Notes: generated by a model from the letters alone, not told the origin. Positions 43,495-52,505 are shown, numbered from the stretch's first letter. The stretch: DNA of 64,000 bases from SHVZ01 sp041906305 (GCA_041906305.1 JAYRJL010000002.1:62001-126000); one strand, 5' to 3'. Program-made: numbers and translations.

Positions 43495-44130
43495 CTATCG
43501 CCTCTTCTCGTCGGCGGCCTTGAAATGGTCGATCTGGTCGGCATACGCCTTCCTGAACGACGGCCGATCCGTCACACGCCGGACATACGCCTCGGTCGCC
43601 GGCCGGTCGCCGAACGAGCGGACCTTCGGGACGCGCAGTACATCCGCCATCAGCAGGTCCGCAACGGTGAAGCGGCCGGCCACGAGCCACTCCCGACCGC
43701 TCAGCACGTTTTCAAGCTGACCGAGACGCTTTCCCATCCATTCGCCAAGCCCCCTGCTCTTTTCGCCGGTGATCTCCAGAAACCACCACGGCACGGAGAT
43801 CATCTCGATCGAGTTGAGCGCGGCGATCGTCCATTGCAGGGTTTGCGCTTCCCCGACCGGATCGCGCGGCATCAGCCGGTCGCTTTTCCGGGCCAGATGC
43901 AGCAACCCGGCACCGCTTTCGAATATCTCCAGGTCTCCGTCGCTGAGGAACGGCACCTGACCGAAGGGCTGCCGGTCCAGATGATTTGTCTCGCGGTCTT
44001 CGAACGGAACAGAGCGGACCGAGTAGACGAAACCGGCTTCCTCGCACGCCCACCTCAGCCTCAGGTCGCGCACGAACCCCCGAGGACCTTCAGGCACCCA
44101 ATCCAAGGTCCAGACGATCAGTTCGCTCAT
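43495..44130 (-). CDS. Glutathione S-transferase family protein
   Basis: A 211-residue protein with thioredoxin-like N-terminal domain (QPFGQVPFLSDGDLEIFESG, the cis-Pro and glutathione-binding Ser region) and helical C-terminal domain with FTVADLLMADVLR. The catalytic residue in the first domain is not obvious: the N-terminus VWTLDWVPEGPRG lacks the usual Cys/Ser context, so activity needs testing. It is 19 bases after the M81 peptidase gene, suggesting a three-gene operon with a glycosyltransferase. Confidence 0.85.
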   Translation of the reverse strand: MSELIVWTLDWVPEGPRGFVRDLRLRWACEEAGFVYSVRSVPFEDRETNHLDRQPFGQVPFLSDGDLEIFESGAGLLHLARKSDRLMPRDPVGEAQTLQWTIAALNSIEMISVPWWFLEITGEKSRGLGEWMGKRLGQLENVLSGREWLVAGRFTVADLLMADVLRVPKVRSFGDRPATEAYVRRVTDRPSFRKAYADQIDHFKAADEKRR

Positions 44131-44149
44131 CGCAGCAAGCTCGAACCCG

Positions 44150-45616
44150 TTATTGGAACATCTCGGCCTTCGCGTCCTCGTCGAGCGGCCAGATCGGGCG
44201 GCGGAGCTTGGTGAAGGTCGACTTGCGCGGGTCGCCCGGATAGGGGCCGCCGCAGTCGACGTAGACGATCTCGGCCGCGAATTTGGCGAAGGCGTCGTAG
44301 AAGTGGTTGCTCGACTTCACGATCACGACCTTCTTCTTCGTCGGATCGATGCCGACGACGGTGAACAGCGACGGATCGAAGGTCTGCGAGCGGCTGGTCT
44401 TCAAGACCACCTCGATGCCGTGGACGCGGATCGCGACCGCGTCGCCCATCGGCACCACCGATCCCCGGAAGGTCTGCGTCGCCTCGGCCACGCATTTCAG
44501 CACCTCGACCTCGGCGTCGATCGGCTCGCCGCCATCGGGCGTGCACTTGCCGCCGAAGCGGAGCTGCAGCTTCGCCCCCGGACCGGCCGCCATGCAGAAG
44601 CGGACGGCGATCGGATCCCAGAGGGCGCCGAGGCACGCGTCCGAGAACTTGCGCTCGATCAGGCCGCGCAGCAGGAAGGTCCCGTCGCCGGCGACGCCGC
44701 CGCCCGGATTGTCCCAGCGGTCGGCGAGCACCACCGGGCCCTTCGCGGCGGCGATCGCGTGGTCGAGCGCCTCGTCGGTCTTCATGTGCGGCGTGGCGCC
44801 GGTGACGCGGAAGCCGTTGATCTCGTCGCCGAGCTGCTTGGCGAGCGCGCGACCCGAGTCCGGCCTGCCGTCGGTCACGACGATGACCTTGGTTCCCATC
44901 TCGGCGACGTCGCCGGCGTTGAAGCCGTGCGCGATGGTGATCGAGAGGATGCCGTCGCGGCCCTCCATCGCCTTGATCCTGTCGACGAAGCTGCGGCCCG
45001 GTTCGCGGCTGGTCATGAAGGCCGAGATCGAGCGGCAGTCGTAGACCGACATTACCGGCTTGACCTCGCCGCGCGCGGCCTTGAGACAGATCAACAGCAG
45101 CTCCTCGGCACGCTCGGCGAAGTCGATGTGCGGGAACTCCTTGAAGGCGATGAGCACGTTGGCGCCCGTCGTCATCTCGCGCGTGATGTGGCAATGCATG
45201 TCGAGCTCGGCGCCGATGATCGCCTTCGGCCCGACGATGGCGCGGGCGCGCTGGATCAGGTCGCCTTCGCAGTCGTCATAGCCATGCGCCACCATCGCGC
45301 CGTGCAGGCCGAGGAGCACGATGTCGACCGGCATCGCCGCCTTGAGCTGGCCCAGGATCTCGTCACGGAGGCCTTCGTAGACGCCGCGGTTCACGAGGCC
45401 GGCGGGATCGGCCCAGGCACAGGTCCCTTCGATCAACGTGAACCCGTCCTGGCGCGCGCGGCGCTTGGCGATGGCGAGGGGGGCCGTGCACAGCGTCGGC
45501 TCCGGCGGATGCTCGCCGGGCTTCGCGTACATGCCCTCCCTGAACATGCCGAGATCGGTCGGGATCGGCGCGAAGGTGTTGGTTTCGGTCGCCAGCGCCG
45601 CAGCGAAGACACGCAT
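44150..45616 (-). CDS. M81 family metallopeptidase (MlrC-like)
   Basis: A 488-residue cytoplasmic zinc hydrolase of the microcystinase C family. Candidate metal ligands lie in AELDMHCHIT (Asp-x-His) and AFKEFPHIDF, with TETNTFAP near the N-terminus also conserved. MlrC of sphingomonads cleaves linear microcystin-derived peptides; most relatives in soil alphaproteobacteria have unknown substrates, presumably peptides with unusual residues. The best start is ATG 45616, with GGAG about ten bases before it. It lies 37 bases after the glycosyltransferase gene. Confidence 0.88.
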   Translation of the reverse strand: MRVFAAALATETNTFAPIPTDLGMFREGMYAKPGEHPPEPTLCTAPLAIAKRRARQDGFTLIEGTCAWADPAGLVNRGVYEGLRDEILGQLKAAMPVDIVLLGLHGAMVAHGYDDCEGDLIQRARAIVGPKAIIGAELDMHCHITREMTTGANVLIAFKEFPHIDFAERAEELLLICLKAARGEVKPVMSVYDCRSISAFMTSREPGRSFVDRIKAMEGRDGILSITIAHGFNAGDVAEMGTKVIVVTDGRPDSGRALAKQLGDEINGFRVTGATPHMKTDEALDHAIAAAKGPVVLADRWDNPGGGVAGDGTFLLRGLIERKFSDACLGALWDPIAVRFCMAAGPGAKLQLRFGGKCTPDGGEPIDAEVEVLKCVAEATQTFRGSVVPMGDAVAIRVHGIEVVLKTSRSQTFDPSLFTVVGIDPTKKKVVIVKSSNHFYDAFAKFAAEIVYVDCGGPYPGDPRKSTFTKLRRPIWPLDEDAKAEMFQ

Positions 45617-45653
45617 CGAGGAGGACTCCGATTCAGGAGCCCTCAAGCTCCCT

Positions 45654-46820
45654 TCAGAGCCCGACCGTGTCCAGGATCTCCTTCACCACCGCGGAACACT
45701 CGAAGTGGTCCTCGGCGATCTTGCGGGCGGCCTTGCGGTTGCCCTCGTAGTCCTTGTCGATCGCATCCAGCGCGGCGATGGCCTGCTCGTGGTCGGCGTA
45801 GGCGAAGAGGCCCTTGCCCACGGGCACGGTCTTCTCGAACCCGGCCGACTGCATGATCACCGGCCGGCCCGAGGCGAGGTAGCAGACGCTGCGGTCGGAG
45901 AACCAGCCGGAGTTGGTGCGGACATAGATGTCCTTGGCCACCGTGAACTCGCCGCGCGAGCGCCGCACGAAGTCGCCGTAGGAGTCCATCGTCTCGGACT
46001 GCACGGCGCCGTCGAGCACGCGCCAGCCGGCCTCTTCCACCTGCTGGTTGACCGAGGGATCGGGCGTGATCAACGCCAGCTCGAACGCCCGCCCGCTCCG
46101 CTTCGGCAGGTCGAGGAACTTGAGGAAGTTGGTGTGCTTCGACCACTGGTAGGACTGGCCCTGCCAGCGGACGTTCTTGCCTTTGTTCTGCCAGGTCGCG
46201 ACCGAGGTGTAGGCGGACGGCGCCGGGCGGTCGTCGTAGGGCCAGAGATCGAGGTCGACCGGCGGGCGCGTCGGCTTCCAGGGACGCGTGCCGGCGGGAA
46301 TCAGGCAGTCGGCGTCGCCGATGTTCTGGCCGTAGGTGAAGAGATGCGTGTGCGCGTCGACGAACTCGGTCGAGTAGGCGTCGTTCTGCGCGATCTTGAT
46401 CTGCTCGTAGCCGGGATCGGTGTCGATCAGGATCCGGACCGGGCACTTCATGTGCTCTTCGCGGAGCTTGGTCGAGCCGCACAGATTTATCAGGGCGTCG
46501 GCTTCGCCGTAGAGCTGCATCAGCCGGTCGCGGCCGATGCCCTCCCAGGACCCGTCCTTGACCGGGTCCCAATAGGCCCAGCGGTTGCCGAGTCCTAAAC
46601 GCTCCATCATCGAGCGCACATAGCCGATGTTGTAGGTCGAGTCCCAGACGAGCTGGTTCTCCTTCGGCGAGTACGGGTTCACCCCGTTGTCCTCGATGTA
46701 CCAGACATCGTGGCCGAGCCGGCGCAGCGCCGACAGGTACTGGGTCGCCTGCCAGGCGATGCCGGCGAGCGGCATCTGGCCGACGAAGTGATGAACGAGG
46801 ATGGTCTTTCGGGCGCTCAA
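45654..46820 (-). CDS. Glycosyltransferase, GT-B type
   Basis: A 388-residue protein with a GT-B layout: N-terminal VHHFVGQMPLAGIAWQATQYLSALRRLGH and C-terminal sugar-nucleotide region with YLASGRPVIMQSAGF and EQAIAALDAID. The ending resembles family 1 type glycosyltransferases whose catalytic domain covers the last 150 residues. It has a TTG start at 46820 with GGAAG upstream. The N-terminal half resembles proteins of unknown function. It opens an operon with an M81 peptidase and a GST. Acceptor unknown. Confidence 0.72.
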   Translation of the reverse strand: MSARKTILVHHFVGQMPLAGIAWQATQYLSALRRLGHDVWYIEDNGVNPYSPKENQLVWDSTYNIGYVRSMMERLGLGNRWAYWDPVKDGSWEGIGRDRLMQLYGEADALINLCGSTKLREEHMKCPVRILIDTDPGYEQIKIAQNDAYSTEFVDAHTHLFTYGQNIGDADCLIPAGTRPWKPTRPPVDLDLWPYDDRPAPSAYTSVATWQNKGKNVRWQGQSYQWSKHTNFLKFLDLPKRSGRAFELALITPDPSVNQQVEEAGWRVLDGAVQSETMDSYGDFVRRSRGEFTVAKDIYVRTNSGWFSDRSVCYLASGRPVIMQSAGFEKTVPVGKGLFAYADHEQAIAALDAIDKDYEGNRKAARKIAEDHFECSAVVKEILDTVGL

Positions 46821-47083
46821 GCGGGCTGCTTCCGTCGGGAGGCGGCGACCATGGCGACAGCGCTTCCGGCGGTCAAGGCCGTTGCATCCCGGTCACAGGC
46901 GTCCCGATACCGTCCGCCAAATCACGCACCGTCCCGTCTTTTTCAAAAAAGGCATCCGAAGCGGGGAACCATCCGGCGGTACCTGGGTATTTACGGGCAC
47001 TGACAGCGATGCGCGCGGGCCCGCTTGGCCCGCATCACCGACGGCCGTGTTGCCGCCTTAACCTTACGTATGGGGACAGTTGC
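46821..47083. promoter_or_regulatory. Divergent region glycosyltransferase / OmpA-like lipoprotein
   Basis: About 260 bases with no supported gene. A seven-base stem GCGGGCC/GGCCCGC (47015-47033) with a five-base loop lies in the leader of the OmpA gene, and GGGGA precedes its ATG. A small internal frame has no ribosome-binding site. The stem could stabilise the abundant OmpA transcript. Confidence 0.4.
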
Positions 47084-47980
47084 ATGAAACTCCATCGCCT
47101 TATTCCGGCTCTCGCGGCCGTCCTGCTGACCGCGGGATGCACGTGGCTCGCAGAGCCTGCCCGCACCGACTCCCACAACCTCCGTCCGCATCCGGATCCG
47201 TTCCAGCAGGCGCTCGCCGACGGCTATCGCAAGCTGGGCCAGTTCGAGGATAGCACCTGGCACTGGGACTATGTGCCCGCCGGCATCTTCTACGAGAAGT
47301 CGGTCATGGCCGGCAGCGGCCAGCCGGTCCCGGTCGGCGACCCGATGGAATGGGACCGCCGCCGCGGCCATCCGCCGATGTTCGGGCACTGGGTCGTGGG
47401 CTTCCAGAGCAAGCGCACCCTCGACACCGCCCTCGACTATCGCGCTCGCCTGAGCGCCTGGATCGCCGCCACCAAGGCGCGCGACCCGATCACCACCGCC
47501 GGCCAGCAGGTCGCCTTCGAGTGCTGGCTCGAGCAGATGGCCGAGGACGACTACGAGGAGGTCGAGCTCTGCGGCCTCAACCCGTCGCTCTGGGTCGTCC
47601 AGCAGACCACCGTGGTCACGCCGCCTCCGGCCGCCGCGCCGGCTCCGGCCCCGCGCACCTACCTGGTGTTCTTCGACTTCGACCGCTCCGAGATCACGCC
47701 TGAGGCCGCTGCCATCATCCGGCAGGCCGCCGACGACGCGAAGCGGGGCAACGTCCGTCTGATCGTGGCGACCGGCCATGCCGACCGCTCCGGCCCGACC
47801 GACTACAACCAGCGCCTGTCCGAGCGCCGCGCCGCCTCCGTCCGGGCTGCCCTGGTCCGCGAAGGCATCGCTGCCAACACGATCCAGACCTCGGGTCGCG
47901 GCGAGAACGACAACCTCGTCGCCACGCCGGACGGCGTCCGCGAGCCGCGGAACCGCCGGGTCGAGATCGCCTTCCGCTAA
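47084..47980 (+). CDS. OmpA-family lipoprotein, first tandem copy
   Basis: A 298-residue protein. Lipobox LTAGC (Cys19) sends it to the outer membrane. The first mature domain (about 30-175) has no name I know: markers are DGYRKLGQFEDSTWHWDY, GDPMEWDRRRGHPP and a Cys pair (FECWLEQM and LCGLNP). A short Pro-rich linker then leads to an OmpA peptidoglycan-binding domain with FFDFDRSEITPEA and RRAASVRAALV. It forms a pair with the next gene. The domain organisation resembles peptidoglycan-tethering lipoproteins of the Pal type. Confidence 0.88.
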   Translation: MKLHRLIPALAAVLLTAGCTWLAEPARTDSHNLRPHPDPFQQALADGYRKLGQFEDSTWHWDYVPAGIFYEKSVMAGSGQPVPVGDPMEWDRRRGHPPMFGHWVVGFQSKRTLDTALDYRARLSAWIAATKARDPITTAGQQVAFECWLEQMAEDDYEEVELCGLNPSLWVVQQTTVVTPPPAAAPAPAPRTYLVFFDFDRSEITPEAAAIIRQAADDAKRGNVRLIVATGHADRSGPTDYNQRLSERRAASVRAALVREGIAANTIQTSGRGENDNLVATPDGVREPRNRRVEIAFR

Positions 47981-48006
47981 GCCTTCCCGGGCATAGCGTC
48001 CAAGGG

Positions 48007-48041
48007 ACGGGCCGCCGGACATCCGGCGGCCCGTTTCTTTT
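48007..48041 (+). terminator. Rho-independent terminator after first OmpA-like gene
   Basis: Twelve-pair stem ACGGGCCGCCGG (48007-48018) and CCGGCGGCCCGT (48023-48034), four-base loop, then TTTCTTTT. The same sequence, including the preceding CCTTCCCGGGCATAGCGTC, follows the second copy, so the terminator was duplicated with the gene. Confidence 0.92.
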
Positions 48042-48164
48042 GGGGCTTCAGGCGCGAATGACTTTCAGACACGTTTATTCTTAAACCTCATTTCCCAAGA
48101 CAGGTGCGCGGTATCTGAGTAACGATGACGGGGCTTCGCCCCTTCCGTTCCAGAAAGGAATCCC

Positions 48165-49049
48165 ATGAACTTCCGTGCCCTGATCTTCCCAGCCATCGCC
48201 GCGGCGCTGGTCTCGGCCTGCACCATCGCCGATCCGAACCTCGCCGCCGGCCCCCGCACCACCACCGACCGCTTCCTCCTGGCGCTCGCCGACGGCTACA
48301 AGGCGCGCGGCGACATCGAGTCGGCCGAGTACGATCCGGTCGGCGCGAACATGATGTACGAGAAGTCGGGCATGGCCGCACGCGGCCAGGCGGTCCCCGT
48401 CGGCGACCCGATGGAGTGGGACGCCCGCCGCGGCCATCCGCCGATGTGGGGACGCTGGGTCGTCGGCTTCGACAACAAGCAGACGCTCGCGACCGCGCTC
48501 GACTACCGCACGCGCCTCGCGGCCTGGATCGACGCCACCAAGGCGCGCGATCCCGTCGCCGCCGCCACCCAGCAGGTCGCCTTCGAATGCTGGCTCGAAG
48601 AGATGTCGGAGGATCACGTCGATGACGTCGCGGCCTGCGGCCTCAACCCGGCCTCCTGGGTGATCGCGGCGGCGGCTCCGCCCCCCGCTCCCGCACCGGC
48701 CCCCGCCCCGGCACCGATGGTGCCGAAGACCTATCTCGTCTTCTTCGACTTCGACCGTTCGGACATCACGCCCGAAGCGGCGAACATCATCCGGCAGGCC
48801 GCCGGCGATGCGAAGCGTGGCAACGTCCGCGTGGTGGTGACCGGCCATGCCGACCGCTCCGGTGCCACCGACTACAACCAGCGCCTCTCCGAACGCCGCG
48901 CCGCCTCCGTCCGGGCCGCGCTGGTCCGCGAAGGCGTCGCGGCCGGCACGATCCAGATGTCCGGCCGCGGCGAAAACGACAACCTCGTCGCCACGCCGGA
49001 CGGCGCCCGCGAACCGCGGAACCGCCGGGTCGAGATCGCCTTCCGCTAG
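48165..49049 (+). CDS. OmpA-family lipoprotein, second tandem copy
   Basis: A 294-residue paralogue of the preceding gene, with lipobox LVSAC (Cys19), the same unnamed first domain (DGYKARGDIESAEYDPVG, GDPMEWDARRGHPP, FECWLEEM) and the OmpA domain. The Pro/Ala linker is longer. AAGGA precedes the ATG. Both copies have their own terminator, and the gap between them holds its own promoter. Divergence is stronger at the N-terminus than in the OmpA domain, which suggests separate partners or conditions. Confidence 0.88.
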   Translation: MNFRALIFPAIAAALVSACTIADPNLAAGPRTTTDRFLLALADGYKARGDIESAEYDPVGANMMYEKSGMAARGQAVPVGDPMEWDARRGHPPMWGRWVVGFDNKQTLATALDYRTRLAAWIDATKARDPVAAATQQVAFECWLEEMSEDHVDDVAACGLNPASWVIAAAAPPPAPAPAPAPAPMVPKTYLVFFDFDRSDITPEAANIIRQAAGDAKRGNVRVVVTGHADRSGATDYNQRLSERRAASVRAALVREGVAAGTIQMSGRGENDNLVATPDGAREPRNRRVEIAFR

Positions 49050-49075
49050 GCCTTCCCGGGCATAGCGTCCTAGGG

Positions 49076-49107
49076 ACGGGCCGCCGGTTCTCCGGCGGCC
49101 CGTTTCC
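49076..49107 (+). terminator. Rho-independent terminator after second OmpA-like gene
   Basis: Stem ACGGGCCGCCGG (49076-49087) with CCGGCGGCCCGT (49092-49103) and TTTCC tail. Near-identical to the terminator at 48007, but with a weaker T-run. Confidence 0.85.
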
Positions 49108-49152
49108 GTTCAGGAAAGGGCCATCACCAAGCCGCCACATTTCGGGTGTCGG

Positions 49153-49839
49153 ATGCACCGCATGATCCGCATCGCTCTCGGCCTCGCCGCCCTCCTCGCC
49201 TGCGCCGGCGCCGCCGCCGCGCAAGGCATCTCCGGCAACCCGATCAGCCGGACCCTGCAGTGGCCCGACATCATGGCCGGCACTGACATAAGAGCCGCCT
49301 GCGGCCCCGGCGCGCCGGAGCGCTGGCGCTTCGTCTACAACGCGATCTATTCCGAGCAGGTGCGCAGCTACGACATCGTCGGCGGCACCGTCGAGACGCG
49401 CGTCTTCGAGCGGCTCGGTATCGGTTACATGACGACCTTCAGTCTTGGCGAATTCCTTCACGGCGCGGCGAGTGCCGTGCCGATCGCGCCCGAGGACCTC
49501 AGACGCCTGGTCGCCGTTTGGGAGTCCGACCTGCCAAAGGCAGTGAAGCCCGTCGGCCATCTTCGCGCCGACCGCTTCTTCTGGACCTCCGCCGGCTGCC
49601 ACGACGGGCGCTTCGTCGTCGCCGCCTTCAACTACCCGCCCGACGGCTCGACGCCATTCAGCTTCCCGCTCGAGCTCGCCCGCTTCGACCGCAGCGGCAA
49701 GCCCGGCAACCCGCCGCGGCCGATGCCGGATGTCGGTGCGCTGACGGGCTACATCCCGAGCCGGCACAACAGCGCCGACCGCGACATGCAGCGGTTCCTG
49801 CTGCGGGTCTCCGAAGACGGCATCACGTTCGGCTACTGA
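49153..49839 (+). CDS. Secreted protein of unknown function
   Basis: A 228-residue protein with a clear signal sequence (IALGLAALLACAGAAAAQ, cut after AAAA). I do not recognise the mature domain. Visible marks are Cys50 (IRAACGPGAP), a Cys in TSAGCHDGRF and the ending ending FLLRVSEDGITFGY. It contains no transmembrane helix and should be periplasmic. The stop is five bases from the ComB start, so both are probably expressed together. Two cysteines may form a disulfide. Confidence 0.75.
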   Translation: MHRMIRIALGLAALLACAGAAAAQGISGNPISRTLQWPDIMAGTDIRAACGPGAPERWRFVYNAIYSEQVRSYDIVGGTVETRVFERLGIGYMTTFSLGEFLHGAASAVPIAPEDLRRLVAVWESDLPKAVKPVGHLRADRFFWTSAGCHDGRFVVAAFNYPPDGSTPFSFPLELARFDRSGKPGNPPRPMPDVGALTGYIPSRHNSADRDMQRFLLRVSEDGITFGY

Positions 49840-49844
49840 ACCGG

Positions 49845-50546
49845 ATGACCAGCATCGACGTCGACTGGGGCGAGCTCGGTCTCGCCCGGCTCCTCACCTG
49901 GTGCGACGCCGTTACCATCGTCGATGTGCTGTCGTTCTCGACCTGCGTCACGGTCGCGGCCGACCGCGGCATCACCCTCTACCCGGTGCCGTCCGGAGAG
50001 ACCGGCGAGAAGCTCGCAAGCCAGCTCGGCGCCCGGCTCGCCAAGCGGCGCATCGAGGCTGGCCCCGCCGACCTCAGCCTGTCGCCGCTCAGCCTGATGA
50101 ACGTGCCGGAAGGCGGTACGATCGTGCTGCCGTCGCCGAACGGCTCCGCGCTCTCGGCCATCGCTTCGCGCGCGCCCAGGGTCGCGACCTTCGCCGGATG
50201 CATTCGCAACCGCCGCGCCGTCGCCCGGGCGCTCCAGGCTTTTCCCAGGATCGGCGTGCTCGCCGCCGGCGAGCGCTGGCCCGACCACAGCCTCCGGCCC
50301 GCGATCGAGGACTGGCTCGGCGCCGGCGCGATCGTCGAGGCGATCCAGGGTTCGCCCTCACCCGAGGCCGAGTTCGCCCGCACGTCCTGGCGCGCGGCGC
50401 AGGCCGACCTCATGCGCCTCCTGCATGGAAGCCAGTCCGGCCAGGAGCTCGCCCAGGAGGGCTACATCCGAGATGTCGACGTCGCCGCCGAGCTCGACGG
50501 CTCCGACCGGGCGCCCCGGCTGATCGACGGCGCCTACCGGCCTTAA
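49845..50546 (+). CDS. ComB-like 2-phosphosulfolactate phosphatase family protein
   Basis: A 233-residue protein of the ComB family. The VDVLSFSTCV motif near residue 27, LPSPNGSALSAI and the AGERWPDHSLRPAIEDWLGAG region match the family. In methanogens ComB makes sulfolactate for coenzyme M; bacterial members are widespread with unclear substrates, maybe in sulfonate or other phosphate-ester metabolism. No ComA, ComC or sulfolactate genes are nearby. It overlaps the convergent fdhD stop by four bases. Confidence 0.8.
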   Translation: MTSIDVDWGELGLARLLTWCDAVTIVDVLSFSTCVTVAADRGITLYPVPSGETGEKLASQLGARLAKRRIEAGPADLSLSPLSLMNVPEGGTIVLPSPNGSALSAIASRAPRVATFAGCIRNRRAVARALQAFPRIGVLAAGERWPDHSLRPAIEDWLGAGAIVEAIQGSPSPEAEFARTSWRAAQADLMRLLHGSQSGQELAQEGYIRDVDVAAELDGSDRAPRLIDGAYRP

Positions 50547-51421
50547 GCCGCGTCCTCCTCCGTGCCCTTGCGACGGAGGTGCTTCGCCTCCTCGGCGACC
50601 GCCCGCGCATCGGCGTCGTAGACGATCCGTTCGGCGCCCGAGAGCGTGAGGAAGCGCTTGCCCTTGGCGCGGCCGATCATCGTCAGGCCGGCGCGCTTCG
50701 CCAGGTCGACGCCCCAGGCGGTGCAGCCCGAGCGCGAGATCAGGATCGGGATCCCCATCTGCACGCACTTGATCACCATCTCGGAGGTGAGGCGACCGGT
50801 CGTGTAGAAGATTTTGTCGGCGCCGGCGACGCGGTTCATCGCCATCCATCCCGCGATCTTGTCGATCGCGTTGTGGCGCCCGACATCCTCCATGTAGACC
50901 AGCGGCCGGTCCTGATCGCAGAGCACGCAGCCATGGATCGCGCCGGCCTCGAGGTAGAGGCTCGGTGTCGCGTTGATCTTGCGGCTGAGCGTATAGAGCC
51001 AGGAGGTCTTCAGGACCGCGTCCCTGGACAGGCGCGAGGCGTCGAAGGTCTCCATTACGTCGCCGAAGGCGGTGCCCTGGGCGCAGCCCGACGTCAGCGT
51101 CTTCTTCCTGAGCTTGGTCTCGAAGTCGGTGGTGACCGGCGTGCGCACGACCACGGTTTCGATCTCGTCGTCGTAGTCGATGCCGTCGATCGGATCGCCC
51201 GCCTTCAGCATGTTCTGATTCAGCAGGTATCCCAGCGCCAGGTACTCGGGATAGTCGCCGATCGTCATCATGGTGACGATCTCGCGCTTGTTCAGGTAGA
51301 GCGTCAGCGGCCGCTCGGTCGGCACCGCAAGCTCGGTCGGACGGCCTTCCTCGTCGGTCGCGGCGACCTTCTGGGTCAGCCTTGGATCTGCCGGGTCCGG
51401 CCGGATCGCGAATTCCTTCAT
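50543..51421 (-). CDS. fdhD: Formate dehydrogenase accessory sulfurtransferase FdhD
   Basis: A 292-residue protein that moves sulfur to the molybdenum cofactor of formate dehydrogenase. The flexible-loop cysteine motif reads SGCAQGTAFG with a single Cys113, instead of the CxxC of E. coli FdhD. The IHGCVLCDQDRPLVYMEDVGRHNAIDKI and SRSGCTAWGVDLA regions are well conserved. The start at 51421 is chosen over an upstream ATG in the moaA promoter. It is divergent from moaA, which makes the same cofactor. Confidence 0.9.
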   Translation of the reverse strand: MKEFAIRPDPADPRLTQKVAATDEEGRPTELAVPTERPLTLYLNKREIVTMMTIGDYPEYLALGYLLNQNMLKAGDPIDGIDYDDEIETVVVRTPVTTDFETKLRKKTLTSGCAQGTAFGDVMETFDASRLSRDAVLKTSWLYTLSRKINATPSLYLEAGAIHGCVLCDQDRPLVYMEDVGRHNAIDKIAGWMAMNRVAGADKIFYTTGRLTSEMVIKCVQMGIPILISRSGCTAWGVDLAKRAGLTMIGRAKGKRFLTLSGAERIVYDADARAVAEEAKHLRRKGTEEDAA

Positions 51422-51512
51422 GGGGCGGACATTGGGGGCCTCTCCCGGCCAGCGCAAGACCACGACAAGAACGTGGCTGATTTTCCGCCCCGGCGAGCCT
51501 AAATTAAGGTTG

Positions 51513-52505
51513 ATGATCGACCCGTTCGGCCGCCACATCAGCTACTTGCGCGTCTCGGTCACGGACCGCTGCGACTTCCGCTGCGTCTACTGCATGGCCG
51601 AGGACATGACCTTCCTGCCGAAGGCGGAGATCCTGTCGCTCGAGGAGCTCGACCGCCTCTGCTCGGCCTTCGTCGGCCTCGGTGTCAGGAAGCTGCGTCT
51701 CACCGGCGGCGAGCCGCTGGTCCGCCGCGGCATCATGCAGCTGTTCCGCTCGCTCTCGCGCCATCTGAAGACCGGCGAGCTCGAGGAGCTCACCGTCACC
51801 ACCAACGGCAGCCAGCTCGCCAAGCATGCCGAGGAGCTTGCGGCCTGCGGCGTCAAGCGCGTGAACGTCTCGATCGACACGCTGGACCCGGCGAAGTTCG
51901 CCGAGATCACGCGCTGGGGCCGCCTGCCCCAGGTGCTGGAGGGCATCGAGGCGTCGAAGGCGGCCGGGCTCAAGGTCAAGATCAACGCGGTGGCGCTTCG
52001 CGGCGTCAACGACGAGGAGCTTTCGGCGATGGTCGGCTGGTGCGGCCAGCACGGCCACGACATGACCATCATCGAGGTCATGCCGATGGGCGACATTGGC
52101 GGCGAGCAGCGCCTCGACCAGTACCTGCCGCTCAGCATGGTCCGCTCGCGCCTCAAGCGCGACTGGACGCTCGAGGACATCGACTACCGGACCGGCGGCC
52201 CCGCCCGCTACGTGCACGTGAAGGAGACCGGGCAGAGGCTCGGCTTCATCACGCCGCTCACCCATAATTTCTGCGAGAGCTGCAATCGCGTCCGCCTCAC
52301 CTGCACCGGCACGCTCTTCATGTGCCTGGGGCAGGACGACGCGGCCGATCTCCGCGCGCCGCTCCGCGCCAGCGAATCCGACGAAGCGCTCAAGACCGCG
52401 ATCCGCGAGGCGATCTCGCGCAAGCCCAAGGGTCACGACTTCGTCATCGACCGCCAGCATACCGGGCCCGCCGTCGCCCGGCACATGAGCGTGACCGGCG
52501 GGTGA
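51513..52505 (+). CDS. moaA: GTP 3',8-cyclase (molybdenum cofactor biosynthesis protein A)
   Basis: A 330-residue radical SAM enzyme. First cluster motif CDFRCVYC (Cys20, 24, 27). Second cluster Cys254, Cys257 and Cys271, with the expected C-x2-C-x13-C spacing. The protein ends in the functional double glycine (VTGG). It converts GTP to 3',8-cyclo-7,8-dihydro-GTP, first step of molybdopterin synthesis. Its stop overlaps the nadK start (GTGA). Neighbouring fdhD suggests a molybdo-enzyme formate dehydrogenase in this organism. Confidence 0.95.
   Translation: MIDPFGRHISYLRVSVTDRCDFRCVYCMAEDMTFLPKAEILSLEELDRLCSAFVGLGVRKLRLTGGEPLVRRGIMQLFRSLSRHLKTGELEELTVTTNGSQLAKHAEELAACGVKRVNVSIDTLDPAKFAEITRWGRLPQVLEGIEASKAAGLKVKINAVALRGVNDEELSAMVGWCGQHGHDMTIIEVMPMGDIGGEQRLDQYLPLSMVRSRLKRDWTLEDIDYRTGGPARYVHVKETGQRLGFITPLTHNFCESCNRVRLTCTGTLFMCLGQDDAADLRAPLRASESDEALKTAIREAISRKPKGHDFVIDRQHTGPAVARHMSVTGG

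Noticed and set aside
44153..45856. 567-residue plus-strand frame opposite the M81 gene
   Set aside because: Antisense, low-complexity composition, no ribosome-binding site.
46821..47083. Small frames in the region before the first OmpA-like gene
   Set aside because: No ribosome-binding site and no codon bias like the neighbours.
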